In this document: positions 10,439-21,444 of the stretch, piece by piece
Numbering within the stretch: the first letter of the stretch is position 1
Layout: every line of letters begins with the position of its first letter
Source: Oreohelix idahoensis
Lineage: Eukaryota > Mollusca > Gastropoda > Stylommatophora > Oreohelicidae
Reading direction: 5' to 3'
Length of the DNA: 64,000 nucleotides
Assembly: GCA_024509875.1 (NCBI GenBank)
Contig: JAMPIV010010565.1
Span: forward strand, 1 to 64,000
The notes under the pieces: generated by a model
What the model saw: only the letters and a program-made list of their open reading frames with translations
The model's database searches: none
Told to the model about the DNA's origin: nothing
Translations under genes and position numbers: made by a program

Positions 10439-11248
10439 TGTTACGGTGTTATTTTAAATGACGGCGTCTGCTGGGGTTTAGCCGTGCGCAACGTTTAGGG
10501 GTCAATAATATTAATAGAATATGTCGATATTTTACGGTATACTGAACGCGAAATATATGCTAAGATTATGACGCATTCGCGTTGGGAAGGTCACGCTGGG
10601 TGACTTGGTTACATTGCCCTTGTTACGCTATCCGTCAAGCAGAGAAGTCGTGTCTGGTATTTCTTCCAAGGAGAGGCCTAGTATATAGCCTAAATATGAA
10701 TCAATGTAGAACTCAGGGTCAGTTCGGATATTAATCTAAGTATGAGATTATTAAGTAAATTAAATGATGGAAGGCGAATCGTATTATGATTCAATTTGTA
10801 GCTGTCAAGAACTCATGCGCTCATTTCTGGCTGTTGACTACAGCAGCGCATGTACATAGCCATGATGTTCATCTGACATATTGTTTTGACACGGACGGAT
10901 ACTTACTGGTATTATTTGGAATTCATTGTTATGCTGAACTGTACATGAAGTTTTGTGAATGTCGGATATCGTTTATATGAACGTCAATACATGTGGACTC
11001 AGAACAGAAGGCTTGATCTTTTACTTACGTTTCGGGTTCGGTTCCACAGCTGTTAATGTTTACGTTTTTTCAGCACGATAACTCTCCCACAGGGGAAATC
11101 AACTAATATACAATATGCAAATCAGAACGTCGAAGGGATGTTCTGGTGGTCAGAGCTAACCATCAATAACAAACATTAACTATGTCAAGAGAGTGACTTT
11201 AATATTCAATAAATAATATAAGAACAAGGAACCGCAGCACCCGTCACA
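10439..11248 (+). repeat. Right (3') LTR of element A
   Basis: 810 bp, identical as far as I can see to 1234-2055 except for lacking 12 bases. It ends GTCACA and is followed by the target duplication GTTCC (11249-11253). Confidence 0.93.
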
Positions 11249-11253
11249 GTTCC
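11249..11253. repeat. Target-site duplication of element A, right copy (GTTCC)
   Basis: Matches 1229-1233. Provirus B sequence resumes from here. Confidence 0.93.
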
Positions 11254-14200
11254 CCAGACGGTTTTCTCAACAATACGACACTAGAGCTAAAAGATGATTC
11301 ACTGTGTGAAATAATCCCCTCCTTCAACAAATAATCTATTTCTTCCTTCAATGCCTTCTCCTTCGCGAACGGAATAGAATAGGCTCTCATACAGATTGGG
11401 TTTGAGTCTACCAGTTTCATGTCATACTGTAGCAAATTTGTATGGCTTGGTTTATCTGTTAATACATCTGTATGTTCCTCCAGAACCTGTTGAACTCTCT
11501 CCCTCTGGTTTTTAGTCAGGTGCTTACTAACTTTTACCTGTGCTGCTGTTTCACAAGGATGTAATGGGTATTCATGTGAGGTGAGTGGTTCCTTTTACAT
11601 TTGAGTTGCGATAGCTAAGGTCAGTAAGGGGTTGCTTTCCTGGAGTGGTCTGTCCAGATACTTCTTTAACAGGTTTACATGATAAACTTTCTCCTTCCCC
11701 TTTTTGTCAATTTTATAGTTTGTTCTAGACACCTTCTCTAGAACCGTATATGGACCTTGCCATCCAATTTGTAATTTATTCTGGCTACCGGGTAGTAGAA
11801 GCAGCACCTTCTCTCCCACAGCTAGTTCTCTGTCCTTTGCCTTCCTATTAAAATATGCTGCATGTTTCTTCCTGGCTTGTTTCAAATTATCATTTGCCAG
11901 TTTCCATCCAGCTTTCAAACGAGTGGTCAGTTCGTTCACGTATTGATAAGATGAGGTAACAGTCTCTTCCGCCTTCTCATCTGTCCAGGTCCTTAATAAG
12001 GCTTCTAATGGACCTTTTATTGACCTCCCAAATAGCAGAGTTGCGGGAGCCATCCCGGTTGAACTATGTGGTACCTCCCGATACGCAAACAATGCGGCGG
12101 GCAGGAATTGATCCCACAGATCCGGTTTTTCGTGTGCCAGCTTTCTCAGGATAGAAATGAGAGTCCCGTTAAACCTCTCTACCTGGCCGTTCCCTTGCGG
12201 ATGGTACGGACTACAATGAAAGTGTCTGGCTTGAAATAGCTTAAAAACTTCTTCCGTTAGTTTCCCCTTGAACTGAGAGCCATTATCCGTCAAGATTTGA
12301 TGCGGGAATCCTAATCGGGTAAATATTGTAAGTAGTGCCTCTGCTACATGTTTTGAATCAATTGATGGCAGGGCTACCGCCTCTCCTCACATAGAACAAG
12401 TGTCCACCAGAGTAAGGATGTAACTGTTCCTCCTCTTGGTCCGAGTGAGAGGTCCCACAATATCCACTGCAACCCTCTCAAAAGGTGTTCCCACTATGGG
12501 CATTTCCCCTAGAGTTGCAGGAGCAGTCCAGTGCTTTGGAGCTACCCTTTGACATTCTGGGCAGGATTTGACATATCTTTTTATATCCTCCGTTATCCCT
12601 GGCCAGAAGTAATGACAAGCTATACGCTGTCCTGTGGCGCTGATCCCCATGTGACCACTGAAGGGAATCGCATGCCCGAGTTCCATCACTTTATCCCTAT
12701 ATGAAGTGGGAAGAACCAGCTGGTTGTGACCATTTGTTCCAGCTCCGGCCTTCCTGTATAATAGTTTATTCTTCATAAAATATTCCCCCTTACTTGGAGG
12801 TGTGTGGCATTTGGGCAATTTTTTAAAACATGGCTTGAGTGTCCTATCCTTAGCCTGCGCCTTCCTCATCTCCTCTGGATGAGCATTTATAGGTTCACCT
12901 TCTTCCTCCTTCTTCTGTGACCTGGTCTGCACTGTCGCCATGATCACAGGTCTCTCGGGATTCCCCAAGAAGACGTATCTACACCCCAATATCAGAGGGT
13001 AGATTGGTTCATCTATCACTGCTGCTCTGATTTCTCCTTCCACATAGCGAGTTTTCACCGTTATCCTTGCGATGGGAAGTGTCATGAGTGGTATGTCCTT
13101 AGTTGCCCCTTGTATTTCCACTGTTTCTGTGGTATACTGACTTGGGTCCACTAGGCTAGACTTCACAACTGAATCATAATCCAAACCTGTATCATAAAGG
13201 CACCTTATGGTGACCCCATTACAAATAACATCCTCACAAACTGGGGGGTTATAAGGTTCCTGCTGTCCATTAGGATTAACCTTTAATCTTTGAGTCCCCG
13301 ACTTCATTGCAGCAATGTTTGAAGGTTTTCTTCTACAAAATTCGGTGTTATGGTTATCTTTCTTGCACCATTTACACCATCTTTTTCCTTGGTTAAACGG
13401 TTTTCTTTCATTGGATTTTTGGTCATTGAACTGTGAGTTTCTGTCTCGGTAGTCATTTCTTGGCCGTTCAAAGTTTGTCCTACCTTTATTTCCCTGCTCT
13501 CTATTATCAAATTTATTAAATTGCTGTGGAGCTTTAAAATTGTCTATGTGCTTCTTTTTAGCACCACTTACCTCTGCCTGGGCTGCCTGATACCTTTCAG
13601 CGACATTTAAAACATCCCCCAACTTCTCTGCACCTTGTTCCATGAGAGATTTTCTCATGTCTGGAGCCATGGACTCTCTCAATTGCTCAATCATGATCAT
13701 TTCTTTAAGATCTTGGGTCTTCCCCAGAGCAGTCCATTTCTCCAAATAGGTTTCCAGTCTGGCAGAGAATTGGTGGTATGTCTCCCCAGACAACAGTTTG
13801 GCATTTCTAAATTTCTTACGATAAAATTCACCATTTTTTTCGTACCTCAATAACAAAGCCTGCTTTAACATGTCATAATTCTCCTGGTCTTCTCTGTTCA
13901 TTTTTGCGAAGACTTCGTAAGAAGTACCTCTCCGTCCCTGTGATAACTTTAAACTCCACCTCTCTCTCTCTAACCCATATGTAGTAGCTAATAACTCAAA
14001 ACGTCCTAGGTACCCCTCTATGTCATCGTCTTTTTCAACAAAATGGTCTAAATGAAACCCCATAGCTGATGTTGAGGCTCCCAGACTGGGCGTAGCATCT
14101 GAGGCAAAAGGGCTGGCACCATTTTCAGGAGCCTGGCCTTGTAGCTCCAGCTCCCTTAGTCGTAATTCGTGCTCCCTCTGCAACCTTCTATCTTCTGCCT

Positions 14201-14516
14201 CCCTTTCGGCAGTCAATCTTTTTTCTTCTGCTTCCCTTTGCTGTCGTTTTTCTTCTGCTTCTAATGCTTTAGCCTCCTTGTCAGCCTCAATCTGCAGCCT
14301 CTTAAGTTCTCTATCAGCCTCAATTTGTAACCTCTTCTCTTCAGCCAACCTTTCAGACTCTAATTTTCTTTCAGCCTCTTTTTCTAATCTTCTTTCTTCT
14401 CTTTCAATATATTTATCACATTCAGCCGTTACATATTGAATTAAAATCTGACCATCCATTCCCATCTCCTTTGCCGTTAGCACAGCAGCTGATCTGAATT
14501 TGGCTAGCTCCGCCAT
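11254..14516 (-). pseudogene. Provirus B Gag-protease-integrase-RT (5' part of polyprotein)
   Basis: Minus-strand polyprotein starting at ATG 14516. Residues about 35-128 are a Glu/Arg/Lys-rich coiled coil. The Gag core follows, then a CCHC zinc knuckle (C381, C384, H389, C394), a protease with DTG at 442, and a His-His-Cys-Cys integrase zinc finger ending in CPEC. The DDE integrase core follows with VDIVGPL, TDNGSQF (about 12290) and the glutamate in GQVERFNGT. A GPY/F-type integrase tail (GWQGPYTVLEKVS) is next, and then the N-terminal fingers of RT, cut by element A. Two in-frame nonsense codons break it: TGA 12387-12389, where the copies suggest Arg, and TAA 11595-11597, where element D has Lys. 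The frame is otherwise continuous, so the ancestral protein was probably a single polyprotein of roughly 1,460 residues. Confidence 0.9.
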
Positions 14517-14768
14517 ACTTTTTAAACAAATCTAGCAATGTGCAAAATAAAATTTCCAACTACTAAAGTAATTCTAATTACTCTAGTCTAAAATAATTCT
14601 AATTAATTAATTAATCAATTAACTACCACTGGCTGTGAAGATTCACCAACTTTTATTTTCAGGGACACTTTTAATTTTTAAAATGTGTTCCCCTAATCTA
14701 ATTCTCCCCCCAGGAGATCCTAATATATTTGATAGGCTAATTATCCCGGAACAAGAGACCCCAATATA
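14517..14768 (-). other. Provirus B leader with primer-binding site
   Basis: Between the 5' LTR and the Gag ATG. On the minus strand, four bases after the LTR end, a sequence starting TGGGGTC and ending CCGGGAT (14763-14743) resembles the tRNA-Pro-type primer-binding sites of other retroelements. Element C has an 18-base version at the same place. Confidence 0.6.
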
Positions 14769-16661
14769 TGTAGTGGTTTTGATGGTATTGTATGATGGTG
14801 ATATTACTAAGTGTGATGCATGAGGTCAGCTGTGAAGGCTCCTGAGATAAAATGTAGCTGTGAATTGTCAGAAGGCCCTTCTTGCTACCACTACGACCTC
14901 ACACCTATCTTTTTTTACTTATGAATGTGGCTACGTTAAAATTCTAGGGTAATGATATGTAATGTGTTGTGGTGGTTTACATACACACACACAGATATTT
15001 AACAAGTCTAATAATAGTAATAAAATGTTATAACACACTGAACTAACTCGAGATGTGTAAAATTTGGATAGTAATTTTCTTTAAATTTATTTGTTCTGAA
15101 CCAAGGTTTTATTTTGGCCAGAACATATGAAAGGTTTTGCAATTATGAAAGAAATGCATGAATATGACATAATAAATGCAAGGTGTGTACATATGTATGT
15201 TACTAGACTGGTTAATATTACTACTGTTTATAGTTGTAATCTAATTGGGAGAACACTTAATGGATGTGCTGTTGGGGTGGCCTCATCACTCCCTGTCTAT
15301 GGTGACTACACATTGTCCAGTTATTTGATGGAAATTTTATGGGTGTGTTAGAAATTAAGTTGAGTTGGTGAATTCTGAGCAGACCAGACGCTCACGTAGC
15401 TTGAATGTGCAGCTCTGGTGCTGAGATCTGGTGGCCCCACCTCTCCGTGCTTGGGGGCAATATCAGGAGTCTGGTGGCCCCACCTCTCCGTGCTTGGGGG
15501 CAATAAAAGGCTGCTCTGCCAAAATATAAACTGCACGGGTCCACTCTTGTATTAGTAACTCATCATTTGACACCACATTGGTGCCAAATAAAAACTCACA
15601 GCTCAGAATTATGAATATAGAACACAGTTAATTGCTAGCAAAACTCAGCTGAGCTGCTGGCCTTAGTATGGCGTCCCTCTAAAGATATCAATTTGCTTCT
15701 GGGAATACACCACTATATAATTCACTGTGTCTACTAGGACAACTTATAACGAATGGCAAAAAATGCGCGTCTGAGCGCCGATAATATATTCATCTATGGC
15801 CAATCACCGCCTTTTTTCCTTTCAAATTCAAACCTACTACCAAAAAGTCATTTCAGTCATACCTCAGTCAAGTATGCCTTATTGTCTGTTGGTCCGTCCG
15901 TCTCTACTTGCGTTTCACAAAAAACACACTTGTTTTTTGAACCAACTCTGCCTTCCCCTACACAATTTTGCCTTTAAAGTTATTTTTAGCCACAATTCTC
16001 CAGCCCATCCCCTCTCTTTCATACCAACTAGATTTTAGCGCTTTGAGTCTCAAGTCTGCAGTTTTTGAAAATTAGGGACATTTTTGTTTCAATGCAGACG
16101 CTCGCTGATATGAACAACACAGTCTTTTGTCAATATCTTTCTTATTATCTATCCGTCTGTATAAATGAAAGCATATTATTTCACTGCTCAAGATGGGCCA
16201 TCCGGCCAGCTAGGTTTTATTTTCCTAACATTATTATTAAGAAAAAGTTACTTTTCAAATATTTTTCTAGAATCTTCTATAATGCGTTCATCACTGCATT
16301 CAATTAAACGGACTAAGTTATCGCAAAAGCGTCCAAGAAATGACTGTGGCGTATAATAGCTAAGGTCCCTTTTGTCGATTTCTTTACTTTATGTCAACTT
16401 GGGGACGTGACTTTTTCCTCCTTTCCCCACCAATTGCGTCTTTTAGCCTTGCTAGTTTCAAGCACGCGTTCTTTTGATCTTCGTTCTCATCCCGTTCCAA
16501 GGGTAACGTTTTGCCTTCATGTTTAACAATTTAATTTCCATGGCGGGTGATGACCCGCGGCGTGGGCGATCATGTATTCTAGTAGCTTACGCATTAGTTT
16601 ATATCCCTACGTTGTATCATTGGAGATATTTTAACGTTGTATCACGGTTAATTTTATGACA
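14769..16661 (-). repeat. 5' LTR of provirus B
   Basis: About 1,893 bp. It starts TGTCATAAAAT (minus strand, 16661) and ends in ACTACA at 14769. The start matches the truncated 3' LTR at 11-1. Parts near the end (14820-14960) align with the end of the element C LTR (21495-21640), for example TCAGCTGTGAAGG and CTTGCTACCAC, so the two are related subfamilies. It contains a 43-bp tandem repeat and a CA microsatellite near 14983. No gene is seen in it. Confidence 0.75.
15427..15512 (-). repeat. 43-bp direct repeat in the LTR of provirus B
   Basis: Two copies with period 43 (15427 and 15470) share TCTGGTGGCCCCACCTCTCC and the bases following it. Tandem GC-rich repeats in an LTR are often enhancer elements; that role here is inference. 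Confidence 0.75.
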
Positions 16662-17324
16662 CTAAGGAACCCAATTATATAAATTTAAGGGAGCTAGGTG
16701 GCTGCGTTCAAAATGTGCATTTTCTTCTACCTCCTGTTCACTTCGATACGATGTGGTGTCTGGGTACTGTCAGGCTTTCAAACATAACCAGTATAATGTC
16801 ATGTTTTCCCAATAAGCTTTTTTCAGGTTTTTAAACCTAACTCTCGTATGGGTAGTGTTTTTTATCACTGTCGATTTGAAAAAAAGTTAGTGCTTCTGGC
16901 CTTTCGCGCGGGGAGGGTATTAATTTTGTATCGCGAGACGCGTGTTAGGGTTGCATGCGTTCCTGCTTTCAGCCCTCCCTCTCTTTCTATCCTAAGTCCA
17001 TCTGTCCTTTCGTTTATGTTAACGTAGTGTAATTAATGTTAGTATTAATTTAGGTCATTAATCAGCTTGCATATCTCAAGGTTTTCTTAGAAATGCAGTA
17101 CACGTTTTATTGTGTTGTGGAAACGCGTGTATGCTGCTATAGGCTTTACTATCAACGTGGAAACGTTACAATTTGCAGACGAAGTAGAAAACAAGGGGGA
17201 TTTTTGTACGCCATTGTGACAGCACTGTACTTTTACCATTTCTCTTTTCTTTTATTGAATTTATTTGTTAGGCTTTACATTTACCTTTTAATTTATATAT
17301 GTGGATTTAGAATGTTTCACGACA
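16662..17324 (-). repeat. LTR1: 3' LTR of element C, interrupted by provirus B
   Basis: Starts TGTCGTGAAACATT at 17324, directly after a polypurine tract, and is nearly identical to 28003-28660 and 32819-33481. Homology stops at 16662, where provirus B begins; the rest of this LTR should lie beyond the left edge of the window. An open 107-codon frame on the plus strand is repeated in all three LTRs and looks fortuitous. Confidence 0.85.
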
Positions 17325-17394
17325 AACTCTCCCCTCTTAAAACAGACGTTATATGTCAATCTATAATTCTATATACACATAGAGAAATTTATTA
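17325..17394 (-). other. Polypurine tract and 3' untranslated end of element C
   Basis: Seventy bases between the pol stop (17395-17397) and LTR1. On the minus strand it ends AAGAGGGGAGAGTT immediately before the LTR, a good plus-strand primer tract. Confidence 0.7.
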
Positions 17395-20300
17395 TTATTT
17401 CTGGGGCTTACGGTGATTCTCATCACACGGATGGCGGCTTAAAAAATCCGCTCCCAGATTTGTTTTTCCAGATATATACTCTATGCTAAACTCATATGGC
17501 TGCATCAGTAATGACCAACGGAGTAATCTAGAATTTTCATGTCTAGCCTGCGCTAGAAACGACAAGGGTTTGTGATCCGTTTGCAACTTAAATGCCTTCC
17601 CATACAGATAAATATTGAATTTCTTTATCGCCCATATTACTGCAAGACATTCTTTTTCGCTAGTTGAGTAGTTTGTTTCAGCTTTATTCAACTTTCTGCT
17701 AGCATATGCCACTGGGCTTAATTCCCCATCCAATGCATCTGATTTCTGTAGCAGTGTCGCACCTAACCCAATATTACTGGCATCCGTCCTTACAATGAAT
17801 TCTTGACTTAAGTCAGGTAGTTTCAAAATAGGTTTGCTTGTAAGCTTTTCCTTCAATTCCTGGTAAGCCAATTCACATTGTGGTGTCCATGTAATTCGAT
17901 CTGGATTTCCTTTACGTGTCAAATCAGTTAACGGTGCACATATGGAATTAAAGTTTTTGATATACTTTTGGTAGAAACCACATAATGAGACAAAGGATCT
18001 CACGTCTTTCTTGGTTTGTGGTCTCGGGGCTTTCTTTAGTTTTTCTAAATTCTTGGGGTCAGGGGTCATGTTTCCCTGATAGACTGTGTGTCCCAAGAAT
18101 TCTAATTCTTTACATACAACGCAACATTTGGTTGGTCGGGCTGTTAAATTCGCTTCTCTAAGTCGATTAAACAGCATATTCAGAGAGTCAATGTGTTCCT
18201 CAAATGTTTCTGTGGCTATAAGGATATCATCCATGAAATTTGTGATGCATGGATTATTCAGAAGGTCCAATAATTTTCTCATCATTCTAGAGAAGACACT
18301 AGGCGCATTCTTCAATCCAAATGGCAATCTGTTAAACTCATAGTGTCCCTCTGAGGTACTAAACGCATAGCATTCAGTCTCCTGTAATCTATACAGAGTC
18401 TATGTTCTCCAGAGGGTTTCCTTAAGAGCACAACACTGGAACTATACGAAGATTCACTGTGTGAAATAATTCCTTCCTTCAACAAATAGTCTATCTCTTC
18501 CTTCAAAGCTTTCTCCTTAGCAAAAGGAATCGAATAGGGTTTCATACAGACAGGTGTGGGGTCTATCAGTTTCATATCATATTCCAATAAGTTTGTATGC
18601 CCCGGTCGGTCTGTTAACACCTCTGTATGACTATTTAGAACCTGTTGCACTCTCTCTTTCTGATTTTTCGTTAAATGTGTACTGATTTTCACCTGTGCCG
18701 CTGTCTCACAGGGGTGTAATGGATATTCAAATGATGAAAGTGGTTCCTTTTTCATCTCCATTGCAATGGACAGGGTCAACAAGTGTGTCTCTTCCTGATT
18801 TTCTCTTTCCAAATATTTCTTCAGGAGATTCACATGATAGATTTTTTCTTTCCCCTTCTTATCTATCTTATAATTGGTTCTAGACACCTTCTCTAGAACT
18901 GTATATGGACCTTGCCATCCAATTTGTAACTTATTCTGACTACCGGGTAGAAGAAGCAGTACCGTCTCTCCCACAGCCAAATCTCTGTCTTTAGCCTTCC
19001 TGTTGAAATAGGCAGCATGTTTCTTCCTGGCTTGTTTCAAATTTTCATTGGCAAGTTTCCAGCCAGTTTTTAAACGAGTGGTCAGCTCATTCACATATTG
19101 GTATGAGGATGTAATATTTTCCTCTGCCTTTTCATCAGTCCACGTTCTTAACAGCGTTACATATGGACCTTTAATTTTGTGGACCTATTTGTCCCTGCAC
19201 CGGTATGGTCTCTTCCACTCGAAGCGCTATAGTGATGATTTTTCTTCCCAGAATTATCATGCACAAAACGACCGCTACCAATTCTTCTCTTGGGGCTGTC
19301 TCCCCACTTAGAATTCTTGATGAGAGATTTCCTCTCTACATCCTCTTCCTCCAGTTTGTTTAAGTCCGATTGAGGGATTTTCGGCTTATCCTGGGGTAAG
19401 ACATCTTTTTGCACTCTATGCATAGTGGCCATTGTAAAACAGTTAAGTGAAGCTTGTCCGTGAAAAGGGGCTTCCCATTCCATTTGGTCCACTTTATCAA
19501 ATTTATTTTTCTTCTTATTTTCAGGCCTACGTTTGCCCCGTGGCGTGTCCAGGTCCTGATCAATGTTCCCACTTGTGGGTGTTCCCTCATGTGCTATGCT
19601 ACACCTTTCTACAAAATTCTCAATGTCCCACCTTGTCTTGGGCCAATAATAATTGTGAGCCACCTTTTGGATGATGGTACCAATTTGCTCATGGTCCCCA
19701 TCTTTTTTCACATGTAGGCTCCTTATTAAGTCTGCCCTATATCTCTTTGGAAGAACCAACTGTCCGTGACCATTGGATCTAGTTCCGGCCTTCCTGTAAA
19801 TCAACTTGTTTTTCATGTAAAAATCTCCCTTGCCTGGAGTTGTATGACAAGTTGACAATTTCCTGAAACAAGGCTTGAGGGTCTTATCCCCAGCCTGTGC
19901 CTTCCTCATCTCATCTGGAGTGGTATTTATCAGAATATCCTCCTCCTTTCTTGAGGTCGACCTGACCTGAAGGGTGGCCATAACTATAGGGTTCCTTCTG
20001 CAACGGTCAGTGTCATGATTGTTCATCTTACAATTTTTACACCACCTCCTTCCTTGGTTGAAAGATTTTCTTTCATCATATTTCCTTTCATCGAATTGTG
20101 GGGTTTTATTTTTATTGTCATACCGTTGCCTATCAAACTGGTGCTTACCTTTGTTTTGATCTCTAGGATCAAATTTATTAAAGTTCTGTGGTGCCTTAAA
20201 ATTATCCACCTGTTTCTTTTTATTACCTGATACCTCTGCCTGAGCTGCTTGATACCTTTCAGCAACATTTAGCAACTCACCCAGCCTCTCTGCACCTTGT

Positions 20301-21240
20301 TCCATGAGAAACTTTCTCAGGTCTGGAGCCATGAACTCTCTTAATTGTTCTATAAGGACCATTTCCTTAAGATCTTGGGTTTTCCCCAGAGAAGTCCATT
20401 TCTCCAAGTATGTCTCTAACCGTGCAGAGAACTGGTGATAGGTTTCACCTGACAGTAGTTTAGCATTCCTAAATTTTTTCCTATAAAATTCTGCGTTCTT
20501 TTCATATCTTAACAAATGAGCCTGCTTTAGCATGTCATAATTTTCTTGATCACCTCTGCTCATTTTGGCAAAAACTTCATAAGCTGCCCCACGAAGACCT
20601 TGAGATAACTTTAAGCTCCACCTTTCTCTCTCTCTAACCCATACGTGGTAGCTAATAGTTCATATCTATTTAGATAGCTCTCAATATCATCTTCTTTCTC
20701 AACAAAATGATCTAAATGAAAATTCATAGCTGAGGTTGAGGCTCCCTGACTAGCAGTAGCATCGGAGGTAAAGGGACTGGCACCATTTTCAGGAGCATGG
20801 CCTTGAAACTCAAACTCCCTTAGTCGTAACTCATGTTCCCTTTGTAATCTCTTCTCCTCCTTTTCTGCTTCCCTCTCTGCAGCCAATCGCTTTTCTTCTC
20901 TTTCTGCCTCCCTCTCTGCAGCTAATCTCTTTTCTTCTCTTTCTGCCTCCCTCTCTGCAGCTAATCTCTTTTCTTCTCTTTCTGCCTTTTGTTCTTCTAA
21001 TTGGAGCCTCTTAATCTCCCTATCTGCCTCCAATGCCTTAGCCTCAGCCTCAATCTGCAACCTCTTAATTTCTTTTTCAGCCTCTATCTTTCTTTCAGCC
21101 TCTTTTTCTAATCTTCTTTCTTCCCGTTCAATATATTTGTCACATTCAGCAGTGACATAAGCAATCATAATTTGCCCATCCATTCCTAACTCTTTTGCAG
21201 TCTGCACAGCAGCCGATCGAAATTTGGCCAGGTCCGCCAT
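17395..21240 (-). pseudogene. Element C polyprotein remnant (Gag, integrase ends, RT, RNase H)
   Basis: Gag starts at ATG 21240 with a coiled coil containing repeated EREEKRLAAEREAE-type units. It is frame-shifted near 20630 by two extra bases in a CT repeat, and continues at 20563-19157 with a CCHC knuckle (CKNCKMNNHDTDRC). The protease is missing: the sequence jumps from the knuckle to the segment that follows protease in B. An integrase zinc-finger-like part follows. Then, at about 19600-19180, an unrelated Lys/Asn-rich cassette stands where the DDE core should be. The GPY/F tail, RT and RNase H follow. RT lacks 139 bp near 18366, including the first catalytic Asp motif, which shifts the frame. 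FMDD and the RNase H motifs remain. Non-functional. Confidence 0.88.
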
Positions 21241-21444
21241 TTTCTAACAGGTAAATTTACATAATGTCTAACTAAACAATACAATCTGTAATTACTTATC
21301 CAAGGACACCACAGGCACTGAGAGCTCAACGTTATTTAATTCCACCCAAGGATACCTTTTAAATTTTTATTATTCCCTGAAGTGAATTACCCCCAATATT
21401 TATAATAGGGAAAGATTCAAAATCCCGGACAGGACCCCAATATA
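21241..21444 (-). other. Element C leader with primer-binding site
   Basis: Minus-strand sequence between LTR2 and the Gag ATG. TGGGGTCCTGTCCGGGAT (21439-21422) follows the LTR end by a few bases and resembles a tRNA-Pro-type primer-binding site. No coding potential. Confidence 0.65.

Larger units (their letters stand above)
1234..11248 (+). mobile_element. LTR retrotransposon A (Gypsy-type, RRM-bearing, pol-deleted)
   Basis: A complete plus-strand LTR element with two LTRs (1234-2055 and 10439-11248) that begin TGTTACGG and end CCCGTCACA, flanked by the 5-bp duplication GTTCC. The internal region holds one long Gag-protease frame ending in an RRM-like domain (3597-6230) and a short RNase H frame (6460-7014). 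No reverse transcriptase palm and no integrase are found. The LTRs look identical apart from a 12-bp indel, so the insertion is recent. A Tigger-like DNA transposon (7094-9401) lies inside. With RT and integrase missing, the element must have been copied by another element's enzymes. It is inserted in the pol gene of provirus B. Confidence 0.9.
1..16661 (-). mobile_element. Gmr1-like Ty3/Gypsy provirus B, interrupted by element A
   Basis: A long-terminal-repeat retrotransposon on the minus strand. Its 5' LTR is 14769-16661, the primer-binding region and leader 14517-14768, the polyprotein runs from 14516 to 99, a polypurine tract lies at about 14-24, and the first bases of the 3' LTR are at 11-1, cut by the window edge. 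The two LTR starts read the same (TGTCATAAAAT at 16661 and at 11). Domains run Gag, protease, integrase, reverse transcriptase, RNase H: integrase before RT is the arrangement described for Gmr1-like Gypsy elements. The coding region carries two nonsense codons and the 10-kb insertion of element A. The provirus sits inside the LTR of element C; the bases after 16661 (CTAAG) would be its target duplication, with the partner copy outside the window. Confidence 0.88.

Noticed and set aside
17093..17416. 107-codon frame repeated at 28429-28752 and, shorter, at 33250-33510
   Set aside because: It is on the strand opposite to the element and inside its LTR; repetition reflects the LTR copies.
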